DNA of 64,000 nt, taken from NCBI RefSeq assembly GCF_050947875.1, contig NC_134573.1:48370115-48434114 (forward strand). The letters run 5' to 3'. Made by a program: the position numbers and the translations under genes. The DNA is from Dermacentor variabilis. Taxonomy: Eukaryota; Arthropoda; Arachnida; Ixodida; Ixodidae. This document shows, one piece after another, positions 1 through 12,342 of the stretch; the first letter of the stretch is position 1; each line of letters starts with the position of its first letter. Below the pieces are notes generated by a model, which did not search any database, was not told where the DNA came from, and saw only the letters and a program-made list of their open reading frames with translations.

Positions 1-2689
1 TCAAGCGCTTCTTTAACTGTCAAGAACTACCTAACAGACTAGATGAGGCCGCCCATGATAACATGTAAGACAAACTCGTTTACACTTTCCTTCTGTTTGG
101 AAATCTCTACACGTTTAACCAACAATTGGGGAAACAATAGACACGCCTATCATAGCGAAGAAAGAACTACACTGCTGGCACACACACTGGGATATATGTA
201 ATTATGGCCGTATATATGAGTAAACTTACGAATGGCCCATTTCATGGACTGTTGAGTGCACTCCGGAGTATGTTCCAGCCCAGTCTTTAACAACTGCCAC
301 GCTGTATTGGCTACAAATTCCTTCCAAGGGTGCAATGCCTATTTGTATAGAAAAGTTTCGACAGGTTTTTTTTAAACATTATATAAGTAAGGGTAGAAAT
401 TCATTTTATCAAATCACAAAATGATGCATCACGCATAGAAAAACATGAGCTGCTTCATTTGCCCTCGAAGTACATTTATTTATGTGGTTTTTTATTACAG
501 GTGCCATTAAGACGCAGCGCAAAGGCAAATCCGACATCAATGAAAAAAAAAAGCTATGTAACCAGCTACATAAAAAAGGGCAACGCAACACCGATATGAG
601 ACGTGGGAACGATCACGAAAAATTTCAAGAGAAGCTTCCATGTACAAATTAGTAGGTTGCTTTGAAATGTAGATCGCTGGCTACTGCAGTAGATTGCCAA
701 ATATGAGTGGTGGTGATAGACTACCAGCGCTAACTAAACTGTTTGATGAAGAATACATGTTGTCTGCCAGCGCAAGGCATAGTGGTAACAGATGGCGGCG
801 CACTTGTAACAAAATTATTACAACGTCGTAAGCCTATATAGAGCGAAGATCATCACGACAAGTCAATTAGTTATCGTATCACTAGTTGCGAAGGTGTTTG
901 TACCTATTTCTAAAGTTGTATCTGGGCCTTTCGCCTTGAAGTTGGAGCAAGCGCCGGAATGCCTGCAAAGATGCGAGCTTTATGCGTTGACACTAGCGCC
1001 TACACTGATTCCGTCCGTTCAAAGTAAGGTGATACCATATTGTGCAAACATTTTTTTTCCGCGCTGCTGTTTTTTTTTATGAAGTATACTGCCCAGTGGG
1101 TGATACCTGCCACAGCGTGGGCATGCCATCGTGGTAGATGATGAAAAAGCTAGAAAATACTGGGATCTGAAAAGACTTTCAAAGAGATGCGACCAGACGC
1201 CAATTCACCTTACAAGGATTTTTACATGAATGAGTAGCATGCTCACAAAGAGACTCGAGGATAGCTTGTGGGAGCAATTCACGAACAGAACCTACGATAA
1301 CGCTGACCTGAAGTTTGGCCCATCCCTGCTCGAGAAATAGCCGTATTGTAGCCCCTGCGCCGCGGTCGGGACGTTTCTAGTCCGCATACGACTAATTCTC
1401 TGTGAAAAATCAATTCCCTGTGGCCCACCTCAACTCCACTCTAAGAGATTAGGGATTTTCGCCGTATTTAACAGTAACCTGCTCTCGCCTTAGCAAATCA
1501 TGTATAGTTAGAAGAGTGCAGAAGGCAACAGGGTCATAGCTTGGTAGGTTCTGAGAAAATGCATGCAAGGACAGCTGACATGAAAATTGCTCAAAAACAC
1601 AATGTACACGCAAAATATGCACTCAAAATAATGAAGGTATGTGCTGTATATGACGATTGGTCTGAAAACTGTTCTTTATGAATTGGTACGTGAAGAAGGA
1701 CGTGTTGGGCTTTGTGATGGACAATGACTACCCGGCACAAACCTGGTAACGAGGGGTGTCTGGATAGACTGTCTATGTATGTGAACGCTGCTTATTAATC
1801 GTGCAACTAGAAAGTACTTCTCATTCACAGTGGCTACACGCGGAAGCTGTCTATTTCGTCTGCACTTCTAAGGATTCACGTGCAGCTCCATAAAGATCGG
1901 TGCCCGTCTTTACGGCCAACTGTCGTCGTTAGTGTGGCGCCGGCTGCTAGCTCGGCTTCGCAAGCTGCTTAGAGAGTAGGCGAGCTGCCCGTTCAGTGTC
2001 CTGGTGTTGTGGATCTCATTAGGAGCACATCTGTACGTTGTCGAAGGTCATTTGTGGAATGCGATCAGTGCGTAAGCAGTTATACAGGCTAGAAGGTTCA
2101 TAGATGGCCTGCCGATCACTTAGTCTGCCTGAAAACCATTTGTTACTCGGGGCTTGCACATACCTTCATATAAAAAGGAAGACAGAGAGACACATGCAAT
2201 GCATCGTTCTCTTTTTATCCGAGTTTACGTTTTCATAACTGCGCGCACAAATTTTTTTAGTGAGCAATAAAGTGTAAAGCTATCTTATATTCACCGCTGG
2301 AAGAACGTGTCTCCATGCGAATACCAAAGATTTGTCTATTACATCAGGCGACTACACCCTGTGCATGCAAATATCTGGATATTATCACGGCACCTACCTC
2401 TCCCCATATACGACTATCCCCTACCAAACTACCTGTCCGTTCTGTTACTATATCAGACAAGCAGCTATTGTATGCTCTTCGCCTAGCATTGCATACTCTG
2501 GTTCCACTGCTCTCTTTCAATATCAACTACAACTGCCGAAATAATTTTGTGTTTATTATATGCTGATTTTCCCTCCATATTGACACGATCATTTTCATTT
2601 TATTGTGCTAACAACTATATGGACGCTCTAAGCGCATTCCTGCCGTCGGTGCCGCCATCGCAGTAAGGTTTCGTACAAAGTCCAAGCGC
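1..2689. other. No recognisable gene
   Basis: All six frames hold only short open stretches without any domain or motif I recognise, and base composition is AT-rich and unremarkable. I see no transposon protein, tRNA or long inverted repeat here. A host intron, intergenic DNA or very old repeat remains possible. Confidence 0.5.
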
Positions 2690-3122
2690 GACAATATCGT
2701 CGCTGCGCGCCGTATGCCTTACGTGCGACTCAAACCTTGCGAGACTGAGCTGGCAACTCGGCTCAACCTCTCGCATGAAATCAAAGAAGGCGAGGCGAAA
2801 GTACCCTTTCCTATTGCCACGGGGCGCACCGGTGAGGCGAAGGGGGCTTTCGCCAGCGGCTGCTGCTTACGGCGCGGCCGCGCGGCAGCTGTATCTTGAA
2901 GGCGATCTGCGACACGGCCAAACTGCATGCCCGCGCCGGCATTATCTCCAAAGCGATCTACGATGTTTGCTGAGTGCGCGTAGTGCGGGTAGCTTCGTAT
3001 GCGCAGTGCATTTGGCGTTCGCATTGAAGCGAGATATGCCCGAAGGTCTATTCAACCGCTGCTGCCGCCGTGATTCCTCATTCCAGCATTTTGACAGCCA
3101 CTTTCCGCGCCCGTCTCGCTAG
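2690..3122. other. GC-rich segment, possibly part of a dispersed repeat
   Basis: This stretch is clearly richer in G+C than its flanks and is open in several frames on both strands, as GC-rich DNA often is. None of the conceptual peptides shows a family motif. It could be a CpG-rich regulatory segment or a dispersed repeat; a genome-wide copy count would decide. I do not call a gene. Confidence 0.3.
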
Positions 3123-3209
3123 ATCTGTTCATGTTTACCTGAGCGCGCGTGATACCTTGCTTGTTAATATACTTACAACACAATGGCGGGCTCGCTAGAT
3201 TGAATCCAT

Positions 3210-4193
3210 GGGCCGTATAACGTAAAACTATTCCAATATGTTTTTATTCCAATCTCTTGACGTCAAATTTGCGTAACCGCCGACGCAAGCATCGGGCGCT
3301 CACCCGCATGGTGGTCTTAACAAACCAATCAAATGCTCCCCTCGTTCATAGGAGGTCACTTTTGTTTGCTTCAAAAACAAATAACCTTGCCTGCACTGAG
3401 CGGCTTGTCTTATCTAATTGGCTTACAAGAGGTGAGGAGCATGCTCAAGTGGAGAGGACTTCGCTGGGGCCGAGCCACTGCAATGAATATCGATAACTGA
3501 ATGAAGAAGGTGGTGCCAGCGTCTGTGATTGGTCCGCTTTCTCTTACTCAGCTTGCGGTGGCTCGTCGACAATCGCGGCGGCATGCAACGGAAGCTTAAG
3601 AATGACGCTAAAACTGATCCTAAGCAAAGAAGAGTTGGCAAAACGAAGTCGTAAACGTGCTGAAAGTTCTCGACAACGTTACACGGCCACGCAAAAAGTT
3701 GTATTACACGCAAATAAACCCATGCTCTCCGGCAGGGCCGAGTAGCCAGTCCCGGAGTGATCGGCAGCAGCCATCTTTTATTCCTTTCGGGACGGGGTAG
3801 CCTGTGGCTATTCAGACGAAACATCACTTTTGTTCGGCATATTAATGCGTCTTTAACGCATGCACGTCACTTTGACGTGGTGAGTTTTTGTGGTTTTGTG
3901 ACGTCGCGTGAGAGGCAGGTGATGTGGTTGCAGCCCCATACCTTTTGACCAATTGCCGAGTGCTAATGGCGAAAAGGCGTCGAATCAGAAATAACTATTT
4001 TTGTTTTGTTCGGTCCAATTATTCATAATCAGTGTGCACACGTCATATCAGATAGGGAGCTATCGCGGTTATTGTGACGTCGCGTGACAGACAGATGAAG
4101 AGGGGTGGTCCAAAAATGTTTTTGACCAATCGCGGTGCGCTGATTGCAGAATTGGAATAGAAAAGTTTGGAATAGTTTTACGTTATAGCGCCC
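3210..4193. mobile_element. Non-autonomous DNA transposon with ~43-bp terminal inverted repeats
   Basis: The left end (3210-3253) and the reverse complement of the right end (4151-4193) match over about 43 positions with a few differences, sharing the cores TATAACGTAAAACTATTCCAA and TATTCCAAT. The ~980-bp interior has no transposase frame, so this is a MITE-like or deletion-derivative element. Both ends are flanked by CAT, which may be a 3-bp target duplication but is too short to be sure. The superfamily is not clear to me. Confidence 0.65.
3898..4135. repeat. Diverged direct duplication inside the TIR element
   Basis: The blocks 3898-3958 and 4074-4135 both begin GTGACGTCGCGTGA and both end with TTTTGACCAAT, spaced 176 bp apart. 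They look like two diverged copies of one ~60-bp unit within the transposon interior. Confidence 0.5.
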
Positions 4194-4206
4194 CATGATA
4201 CAAAAT

Positions 4207-4304
4207 GTAAGCGCGACTAAACGAGAACGTAGAAAGAGACACACAAAAACAGCGCTCTCTCTCTGTGTCGGCATCTTCCTGCGTCCTCTTTCGGTCGCGC
4301 TTAA
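4207..4304. repeat. Imperfect foldback repeat
   Basis: The left side starts with TAAGCGCGAC and the right side ends with GTCGCGCTTA, and similarity continues inward for about 40 bp with mismatches. It would form a long imperfect hairpin and is probably a remnant of a short inverted-repeat element. Confidence 0.4.
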
Positions 4305-6341
4305 ACGTTATGTCGTTGTTAATTTAGTTAGCAAGCGGACGTTTACAAGCTTATACGGCCGATAAAAGTACTATCCTTACGTCGTATAGCTATCCACTAA
4401 TTTGCTATCGCAATCGGTGCTTCGCCTTTCGGGCGAAGTTGCGACTTTTTTCGTGTCATACAAAATAAGTACAAGCGCATACGTTTGTGTTCGTAAAATT
4501 ACAGTTAATGTATCGCTTTGTATCTCTCCCCAATCCAACTGTAATAAACGCGGGCCAGGCCACCCAAATGTATTTCTTCAGCGTTATCACGGACACACTT
4601 GGACGTTACTTTCACAAAATCCAAAATTATCTATTCGATCAATATTAAAAAAAAAATCCCTAGTCACTTAATAATACTATTTTAAGGAATTTGTTGTTAG
4701 TTGCGGGTTGGAACCGTTTAGTTCGCCCACTATGACCAGTTGGATATTCCGAGACTGGGGGCATATTCAAGATATATACTCCAGAACTGCGGAATCAAGA
4801 CTCTTTTCTTATTAAGCTTCCGTGCACTACCTAATAAGGCTTTTTTTTTAATCAGTGCGAAGTTCTCTCACTTTGCTGCAAACTTAATGGCGCTTATCTC
4901 CGAGCTGCTGGCTAATTGAATCGGTGGTAAATGTTCCTGCTATGAGTAATCAATCGCTGCAGTTCTGGGGAATATATACATAACGATAGTAACATTTTCA
5001 AATATTTACCTAAGCATTTGAATTTATTCTGCACACACTGATTTCTTTTATACCAACGGGTTAATGTTTCGTTCCCAGGAAACTGCAGGAGACAATGGGG
5101 GTGGATGGTTGCAAGGAAGATGATTGCTGACAGGCTGTTATTACTGTCGAGAGGCTGTAGGGTTGGTCCTAAGCTTTCTTTCAATAAAATGATGTAATTG
5201 TCTATAAAGAAATGACGTGTTTGTAGGAGTGTATCGTGGACTGTTTAGTCAGCGATGTGTCACATTTATAACGGGTAGTTTTCCGTAAGCTAAAACTAAG
5301 ATGACCACCATCGTGTAGTAGAGAGGTAATGAGCAACTTAATTTCAGTGCAGGCGAAACATAAAAAACCAGCCTACCTACCAAGCATCTCGGGAGCGCCA
5401 GCAGGTGCTGACAAGTCAAATAATCCCGCTCTGAAATATGAAAGAAACAAATGTTGTGGTAATTATCTGTCCGGACAAACAGCACTTCTCCATCAAGTGC
5501 CTCCAATAGTCACCTAAATACCGACAGTAAAACACCATCAAACTCCTGAGTTGTAATTGGTACATGATCTACTGCAAATGAAAAATCAAAATGTGACATG
5601 GAGCTCATCGTCTCTTCGCAAGAGAGCACCTTGGTAAATATTTTATAATCTTGAGTTAAGCGAGGTACATGTACTCGTAAATTTTTCAATTAACTTTGTC
5701 TGCCAAAGAGATAAAAAGAAGTTTAGTAGTGTTATGGACCCTATATGATATTTTTATAAATGGGACCGAACAACTGCACATTTGATTTCCAATAAAATTG
5801 TCTGTTTGCGAAACGTGGTAGACTGGTTCCTGAGTGGCTTACTGCGGTGGTGTTTGGAAGGGAACGATTCGAAAATTTGGGAATATATATGTTTATTAAA
5901 TTCTGCATCAATTGCTCCATACGCTGCACTTATGCTAAAAGAAAGCTACGAATTTCGCCCGAAGGTGACAAGACGTCGCGAAGTGACATTTCACTATTTA
6001 CTTGTTGTTTAATCTTCAGTAGTGCTTATTTTGCACGCAGCATAGTGCGTCGACGATGCCTGGCAGAGCAGTGCTTGCCGTGCCTTGATCGTGTTCTTTT
6101 GTAGTCTTGTTTAATCAGTGAAGCTAAGAGAACCTTGGATACGACGCAGCGCCTATTATGCCACCAGATTCTGCGATTGCTAAAGAGGCACTTGAAAATC
6201 TAGCACACTAATATGTGGATACACATGAATTAGGAGAGTTTTCCTAATTTAGAATTGAATATGTTGTGCGTAAGAGACTACAATGAAGCACAAATACTAA
6301 ATACAACACCGAAGCGCCATTACCGAGTTTCTTCATTATAT
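4305..6341. other. No recognisable gene
   Basis: AT-rich sequence with only short, motif-free open frames on both strands. I see no transposon domain, RNA gene or strong repeat in it. It ends exactly at the left LTR of the gypsy element. Confidence 0.5.
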
Positions 6342-6522
6342 TGTTGCGCGAAGGACGAGTCAGTAAGACAGGCAACTATATACAGGTTATATTTACAACA
6401 ACGGTTGCCGCGCTGACCGGTTAGATTCACCGCGCTAGCCCAGTTCGTTGTTCCTCATCTTTTCAAGAGTAATGGCGCCCATGCGCCCCGTTCAAACAAT
6501 CAAATACCACACGCGTGTAGCC
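6342..6522 (-). repeat. 3' LTR of the gypsy element
   Basis: 181 bp, aligning end to end with 11112-11292. On the plus strand it starts TGTTGCGCGAAGGACGAGTC and ends ACACGCGTGTAGCC, so the terminal dinucleotide has changed from CA to CC. Differences from the other LTR are scattered, indicating an old insertion. Confidence 0.9.
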
Positions 6523-7920
6523 CAATGCCCCGGCGGCAGAAGCGACGTCCCAAACGTATAAATGTCCTCACGGGAGGGTGATACTTCTTCCGTTGTGTAA
6601 CGTGCACGATATCACTAGACTGCGAAACAGATGGGGCATCAGGGGCGACCTCGTAGGTGACGGGAGTCACGGCACAAAGCACTCGATATGGGCCTGTGTA
6701 ACGAGATAGCAGTTTTTCTTATAGGCCGACCTGACGCGACGGAGACCATAGAGGCCCCAAAGAACCAGGCGGCAAGTGCACGTCTCGGTCTCGCCGGTCG
6801 TACAAACGCCTTTGACTCTCTCGGGGTTTCCGAAGGCGGTCACGGGCAATTTCCTTTGCGTGGGCACAGCGAGCGATGGCGTCAAGCGAATTTTCACTCG
6901 TCGGTCTTGCGTGAACAGGGAGGGTTGTGTCGAGGGGCAGTGCTGGTTCTCGGCCGAACAGAAGGAAAAATGGGGAATAACGAGCCGTGTCAGGGCACGA
7001 GGAATTATAAGCAAGTATAACAAATCCTAGAGCGACGTCCCAGTCAGTGTGGTTTGAAGAGACATATTTTGCAAGAATGTCTGTGAGAGTGCAATTTCCG
7101 TGTGGCCATCTGTTTGCGCGTGGTATGGCGTGGATAGTTTGTGCCTTGTGGCACAGGACTGCAGGATGTCCGCCATAACATTTGATAGGAATATCTGGCC
7201 ACGGTCTGCAAGAAGTTGTAGCGGAGCTCCATGTAGTAAAACCACGTCGCGTAGAAGAAAATCGGCGACATCTGTGGCGCAACTTGTAGGAAGCGCTCGG
7301 GTGATGGCGTAGCGCATGGCGTAATCCGTGGCCATAGCGATCCATCTGTTAGCAGAGGTAGAAAGAGGATAAGGTTCAAGTAAATCCAAACCAACCCGAA
7401 AAGATGGTTCTGGGGCAATGTCGAGTGGTTGAAGGTACCCAGCAGGGAGCGTCGATGGTGTCTTGCGTCGCTGGCATTTCTCACACGCAGCTACGTATCT
7501 TCGAACGGAGCGAGCAAGACCTTGCCAAAAGAAGTGTCGGCGGTTGCGGTCGATGGTACGTGGCACACCCAGGTAACCGGCAGTGGGGAGGTCGTGAAGT
7601 TCGTGGAGAACAGCCGAGCGAAAGTTTTTAGTGATCACAATGAGTAATGCAGGGCTGTCGGGGTGAACGTTGGGGCAGTATAGTACGCCATCTTGAACTG
7701 TGAATAAGCGAAGGGAACTGTTGGCAAGTGAAGATTCCAGGCGGTCAATGATGATACGCAAGGATGGGTCACGGCGCTGCTCGTCGGCGACATCGAGCAG
7801 TGGAAAAACAGAGAGAACACAGGTGTCAGTGTCATTATCAGATGTAGAGGTCGCGTCTTCGACTGGGTAGCGAGAGAGGAAATCTAGGACCTCCTGTTGG
7901 CGTCCCGACTTGTAAGTCAC
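6523..7920 (-). pseudogene. Gypsy integrase remnant
   Basis: The frame 7920-7027 holds the zinc-binding N-terminus (a His-His pair then CEKC), the core with VGLDLL, LADRG and a final HTE that match the catalytic D-D-E residues, and ends near 7027. The C-terminal part continues in another frame (about 7345-6719) and then a third (about 6718-6523), where GPYRVL and VTYEV resemble the DNA-binding C-terminus. Integrase would insert the cDNA in the nucleus. At least two frameshifts break it. It runs directly up to the 3' LTR. Confidence 0.85.
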
Positions 7921-8340
7921 TGAGTAGGGATATTCTTGTAGTCGGAGGGCCCAACGACCGAGTCGGCCAGTAGGATCCTTGAGCGACGAAAGCGAACAGA
8001 GCGCGTGATGGTTTGTGATTACTGAGAAGAGCTTGCCATATAAATATGGGCGGAACTTTGAAACAGCCCAGACGAAAGCAACGCATTCGCGCTCAGTAAT
8101 CTAAAAGTTGCGCTCAGGAGTTGTCAGGAGCCGGCTAGCATTGACTATAACTCGGTCGTGTCCGTGTTGTCGGTGCAATAAGATGGCGCCGATTGCATAA
8201 CCGCTGGCATCGGTTCTGACCTCTGTAGGTACGGACGGGTCAAAGTGGGCCAGGACCGGTGGCTTGGTGAGAATCGTGATAAGGCGTGAAAATACGGCAG
8301 CCTGAGGGAACCTCACGTAATATGCACGTCTTTTTTCAAA
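7860..8340 (-). pseudogene. Gypsy RNase H remnant
   Basis: The frame 8316-8101 contains RTDASGYAIGAIL, the first Asp-bearing strand of retroelement RNase H, preceded by a connection segment with LAHFDPS. After a stop codon near 8100 the similarity continues to about 7860 (FRPYLYGK, TNHHALCSL, GRLGRWAL), joining the integrase frame. RNase H degrades the RNA strand during reverse transcription. The split frame shows it is inactive. Confidence 0.8.
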
Positions 8341-8355
8341 AGTTTAGTGAGTGGT

Positions 8356-9478
8356 CTAATGATTGCTGCGAAATCTTTCACGAACCGTCGGAAATAGGAA
8401 CAGAGCCCTAAAAAACTCCGGACGTCTATGAGACTGAGGTACAGGAAAAGCCGTTATTGCTCGAATATTCTCCGGCTCAGGTTGTACTCCGGAAGCATCG
8501 ACGAGATGGCCTAGCATTGTAATCTGTCGGCAACCGAAGTGGCACTTCGATGAGTTTAATTGGAGCGCAGCCTTGCGGAAGACGTTAAGGATAATTGCGA
8601 CGCGCTCAAGGTGCGTCTCAAATGTAGTAGAAAACACAAGGACGTCGTCGAGGTGACAAAGGCAAGTTGACCATTTGAAACCTTGAAGCAGAGAGTCCAT
8701 CATCCATTCGAACGTGGCGGGGGCGTTGCAGAAACCGGATTGGTAGAGGCCATCTGGAGTGACGAAACCGGTCTTTTCATGGCTTTGCTCATCGACGGAA
8801 ATCTGCTAATAACCAGATCGAAGGTCGATGGACGAAAAGTATTTGGCACCGTGAAGACAAGCAAGAGGGTGGTCGATTCGTCGTAAAGGGTAAACGCCTT
8901 TTTTAGTATGTCGGTTTAGGTGGCGGAAATCAACGCAGGAAGGCGATGTGCCATCTTTCTTTTTGACGAGCACGACCGGCGACGCCCAAGGACTTCACGA
9001 GGGCTCAACAATGGCTCTGGCGAGCACCTTTTTTACTTCCTGCTGAATAACCTGCCGCTCTGCCGTGGACACGTGATAAGGTTGGCGGTGAATGGGAACA
9101 GCATCACCAGTGTTTATCTGATGCTTAACAAGAGACGTCTGAGCAAGTGGTCGATTGCCAGGGTCAAATATGTCGCGGTAGGAAAGCAAAAGGCGATATA
9201 GGGCGGCTGCTTGGTCAGGTTCGAGGTCCGGAGCGACCATGGGACGTAATGGACCGTCGAGGTTTAAGGCATCCTGCGAGTAATCAGGAGGATCTGGAGA
9301 CGCTTCGGCTGCAAAAGCAGTGACGTGGTCGTCTGTCGCTGACCGGAGCGTGGCCACTGCTATGCCTTCAGGTAACACTTGCTTCGTCCAGCCAAAATTG
9401 ATAACGGGGAGACACATGCGATTAGCGGCAAGGGTTACGACGGAGTGTGGCACAGAGATGTAGCGCGCCAGGAGGACA
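8356..9478 (-). pseudogene. Gypsy reverse transcriptase remnant
   Basis: The N-terminal fingers lie in 9478-8995 (HQINTGDAVPIHRQPY then QVIQQEV). The palm follows as SPWASPVVLVKKKDG, FSSIDLRSGY, an in-frame stop, KTGFVTPDGLY, and then a deletion that removes the expected small-residue/PFGL block. The polymerase box survives as LDD in CHLDDV (frame 8703-8356). The reaction is RNA-templated DNA synthesis in virus-like particles. Stops, the deletion and frameshifts make it dead. Confidence 0.85.
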
Positions 9479-10100
9479 TTACGAATAGGTGCGATGACAC
9501 AGTTGCCACCAGGCACGGTTGCCGTTGAGGCCAATTCGACGAAGGTTAGGGCTTTTGGAGGTAAGCAAACAAACGTTGCAGAGGGTGTCCGCTTGTTCGG
9601 GGTGAACGTCTGAAAGAAGAGGAAGCTCGAGGCACAGAGTACCGGTGGGACAGTCGATGAGGGCAGAATGTGTCGTCAAAAAGTCGAGACCGAAGATTAG
9701 GTCATGAGGGCAACTGGTCAGCATGGTGAACTGGAACTTGGCAGCCAGGAATTCGTATGCGAGCAGTGCACATACCCCTGACGGCAACAGTGGCGCCATT
9801 GGTAACGCGCACGGCTCGAGTGATGGCAGGCGTAAGAACTTTTTTGAGGCGACGACATAGGTTCGCGCTCATTATGGACACTTGGGCTCCAGTACCATTT
9901 AATGCCGTCAACGTAACATCATCTACGTCTACTTCAATTAGATTCGTGTTGGTGGGGAGCTTCAACGAACGTGATGCAGCACTATCTCCAAGAGCTGCAC
10001 GGCCTAGTTTTCCGTCCGTTGCTCTGTCGAGGAAAAGCGGCGAGCTTGTGGTGAAGGGGAGCGACGGCATTGAGGCGACGGCGATCGCACGGAGGAGCGC
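9479..10100 (-). pseudogene. Gypsy aspartic protease remnant
   Basis: Frame 10070-9702 shows the protease active-site strand, but the D-T-G triad reads G-T-G (LNGTGAQVS), so the catalytic Asp is lost. The hydrophobic C-terminal motif, usually ILG-like, is seen in the next frame as DLIFGLDFLTTH (9799-9479). This enzyme would cut the gag-pol polyprotein. Besides the active-site change there is a frameshift between the two halves. Confidence 0.8.
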
Positions 10101-11043
10101 CTGACAGGAGCATCAGAAGTAGGGTACATATGGCGCGGTGAATAATGGCGAGCGTTGGCGTATGGGCGAGGAGATGGGAATGAGCTCCAGTACGGCGGCA
10201 TCCAGGTGGTGCGGCAGTGGTGGGATACGCGACAAACGCGGTGGCAACGGAAGTAGATCAGCTGTAATTTTTTGCCGTACGACTGCTTGAATAACGGAAA
10301 TAATGGGGGTCGCTTGGTCAAAGGTACAGTCAGGGGTCGTGGATGAAGGAGGACCGGACTGGCCGCTTCCATCTCACAGTGAACGATACCTGTCACGTTC
10401 TTTTGAAATGGTCGTGTGGCAGTAAGAGCGGAGCAAGAGGACGTGGCAGGGGTGTTTGGGAGCCGGGAAAACTGTGGGACGACGCGGCGGCTTTTGGCTA
10501 CCTCGAAGCGGTGGCATTTTTTGACGATGGCGTCGACGGTAGAAACGCTGTTATCGACGAGAAATTGAAGGCGTCGTCCGCGATGCCTTTTAGGATATGG
10601 CCCAATTTGTTACCCTCAGTCATGTGCTCGTTGACATTAGTGCAAAGCGCGAGCACTTCCTGTACGTAGGAGGCATACGATTCGGTCCACGCATGGACAT
10701 GGGTGGCAAGTTCTTTTTGCGCATCCTGTTGGCGACCTGGCGGGTTGCCAAATAGGTCGCGAAGCCGCTCTTTGAAAATGTCCCAGCTGAAGAGCTCCAC
10801 CTCATGGGTGCGAAACCAGACACGCGGTGTCCCGTCCAGGTAAAAGATCACATTGGCAAGCATGGTGGTAGGGTCCCAGTGGTGGCTTTGGCTAACATGC
10901 TCATACATGCTGAGCCAGTCGTCGACGTTAACGTGATTTTGGGCGGAGAATGTCCCAGGATCACGGAGACTAGGGACCGTAACGTACGCTGTGGTTGGCG
11001 CCGCAAGTGTAGGTAGCGACGGGGTGGATCCATAGGAAGCCAT
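10101..11043 (-). pseudogene. Gypsy gag remnant
   Basis: An ATG at 11043 opens a frame (MASYGSTPS) that runs to 10498 and carries the capsid-like core with WLSMYEHVS, the retroelement WF motif (RVWFRTHE), LRDLFGNPP and KLGHILKGIADD. The C-terminal basic, Ser/Arg/Pro-rich part continues in another frame down to about 10100 (RSPSPQ repeats). No intact CCHC knuckle is visible. Gag would assemble the particle. The related gag at 12.8-13.9 kb shares GHILKGIA but is a different subfamily. Confidence 0.8.
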
Positions 11044-11111
11044 GGCTGAAAAGACGACGGTGCGTTCGGAGCACCGTGGCGAGGACAGGGAACGTTCCAC
11101 CTACACCACAA

Positions 11112-11290
11112 TGTTACGCGAAGGACGAGTCAGCGGGACGAGCAACCATTTACAGGTTATATTTACAAGAGCGGTTGCAGCGCTGACCGGTTAAATTCAG
11201 TGCGCGAGCCCAGTTCGTTCTTCCTCCTCTTTTCTCGAGTGATGGCAGCCACGCGCCTCGTTCGAACAATCAAATACCACACGCGTGTAG

Positions 11291-11292
<2 letters not shown>
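11112..11292 (-). repeat. 5' LTR of the gypsy element
   Basis: 181 bp running TGTTACGCGAAGG to GTAGCA on the plus strand, so TG...CA ends are intact when read on either strand. Just inside it, on the minus strand, the sequence TTGTGGTGTAGG occupies the primer-binding-site position, but I cannot assign a tRNA primer. It directly abuts an (AT)n microsatellite on its outer side. Confidence 0.9.

Positions 11293-11352
<60 letters not shown>
11293..11352. repeat. (AT)30 microsatellite
   Basis: An uninterrupted run of about 30 AT units begins at the outer end of the gypsy LTR. Either the element inserted at an AT-rich target that later expanded, or the target was already a microsatellite. Confidence 0.95.
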
Positions 11353-11355
<3 letters not shown>

Positions 11356-12037
11356 ACCATAATAACGCACCCCCAAAAAAAGAAAAACAAGAAAGAACAT
11401 ACGATAGGGACCCCTTCTTATGATCGCTGCATGCATGAGCCTCAGTTCTCTGTTGAATACTACTACTGACATATTCATAATGGGCCAGTTTTATTTTTTC
11501 CTCATGAAGTGGGCCTACAGTAAATCTCCTGTGAAGATATTATTGTTTTGCTTTGTATTCTAATATCACTTATTATTGGTTCATACTTGCGACATTCACA
11601 ATGCGCTGGTACGCCCACACGTACTTTACCACACCTAAGAGCAATCTGGTAACATCTGGTAATTGTCGGCATAACTTCTCAGCTTTCCCACTGGGGTCGT
11701 TTTTGATTTCGCACGCACATGAAACACAGGACCATAAGTAAACGAAATTCTAAGACACAGAAAACACTAAGGTAATGCTATATCGGCCTTGATGCGCACC
11801 ACTTCTATTCTTGTTTGAGAGGTCACGCTCTTTGCATTAGTGCGTCCCTACAGTTCTTGCAGCAACGCTTCTGCCACAGACGTCCTCGTTTGCTTGAACA
11901 GCCCTCTGACAAGAACCTGTTGAGCTAATTGTAGAAATGTTCGTGGCTGACGGCTGTTTAAGTTTTTTAGGCCAGGCTGACAAAGGAGAAGCAGCGCAGC
12001 ACTTTTACTGTTTCGACTGCACGTTATTGTCAGGTGG
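11353..12037. other. No clear gene; possible tail of a gypsy pol remnant
   Basis: No domain is recognisable on either strand in 11353-11840. Minus-strand sequence from about 12037 to 11850 could be decayed pol sequence downstream of the RT thumb at 12038-12342, but no motif survives. Confidence 0.35.
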
Positions 12038-12342
12038 CTACATATGGGCACGCAATAAATAGGGAAAATACTGTTGTAATTCAGAGGTAGAGATACGCAG
12101 GGAAAGAAATGGCATAGCAATCTTGTCGGTTGGAGTGGGAAAAGCAGCTACGGCATCAGTCTTCTCGGGATCGGGCCGAACACCTGCCGCGCTCACGACG
12201 TGACCAGGGAACTTCATTTCCTCGTAACCGAAATGGCATTTCTCTGGCTTGAGTGTAAGGTCAGCCAATCGAATGGCTTCGAGTACATTCCGAAGGCGTC
12301 GGATGGCCTGTGGCCATTCGAAGCCTTCGGAATGTACTCGAA
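12038..12342 (-). pseudogene. Gypsy RT thumb fragment (minus strand)
   Basis: The minus frame carries LADLTLKPEKCHFGY, the hallmark just after the palm of Ty3/gypsy RT, then GHVVSAAGVRPDPEK and AAFPTPTDK of the thumb. Upstream on the same strand (to about 12342) it begins RRLRNVLEAIRLA. The palm that should precede it is not on this strand but is found inverted at 12395-12750. Confidence 0.85.

Larger units (their letters stand above)
6342..11292 (-). mobile_element. Ty3/gypsy LTR retrotransposon, degraded full-length copy
   Basis: The element is read on the minus strand from the LTR at 11112-11292 to the LTR at 6342-6522. In between lie gag, protease, reverse transcriptase, RNase H and integrase in the standard Ty3/gypsy order, split across many frames. 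There is no envelope-like frame. The flanks on both sides read ATAT, which fits a 4-bp target duplication, although the right flank is an AT microsatellite and makes this weak. The 4.95-kb length is normal for the group. Protease and RT carry inactivating changes, so the copy cannot be autonomous. Confidence 0.9.

Noticed and set aside
2715..3122. Overlapping GC-rich ORFs as genes
   Set aside because: Open frames on both strands at once reflect base composition; peptides show no domain.
6342..11292. Endogenous retrovirus with envelope
   Set aside because: Integrase leads directly into the 3' LTR; there is no third frame with a signal peptide or membrane segment.
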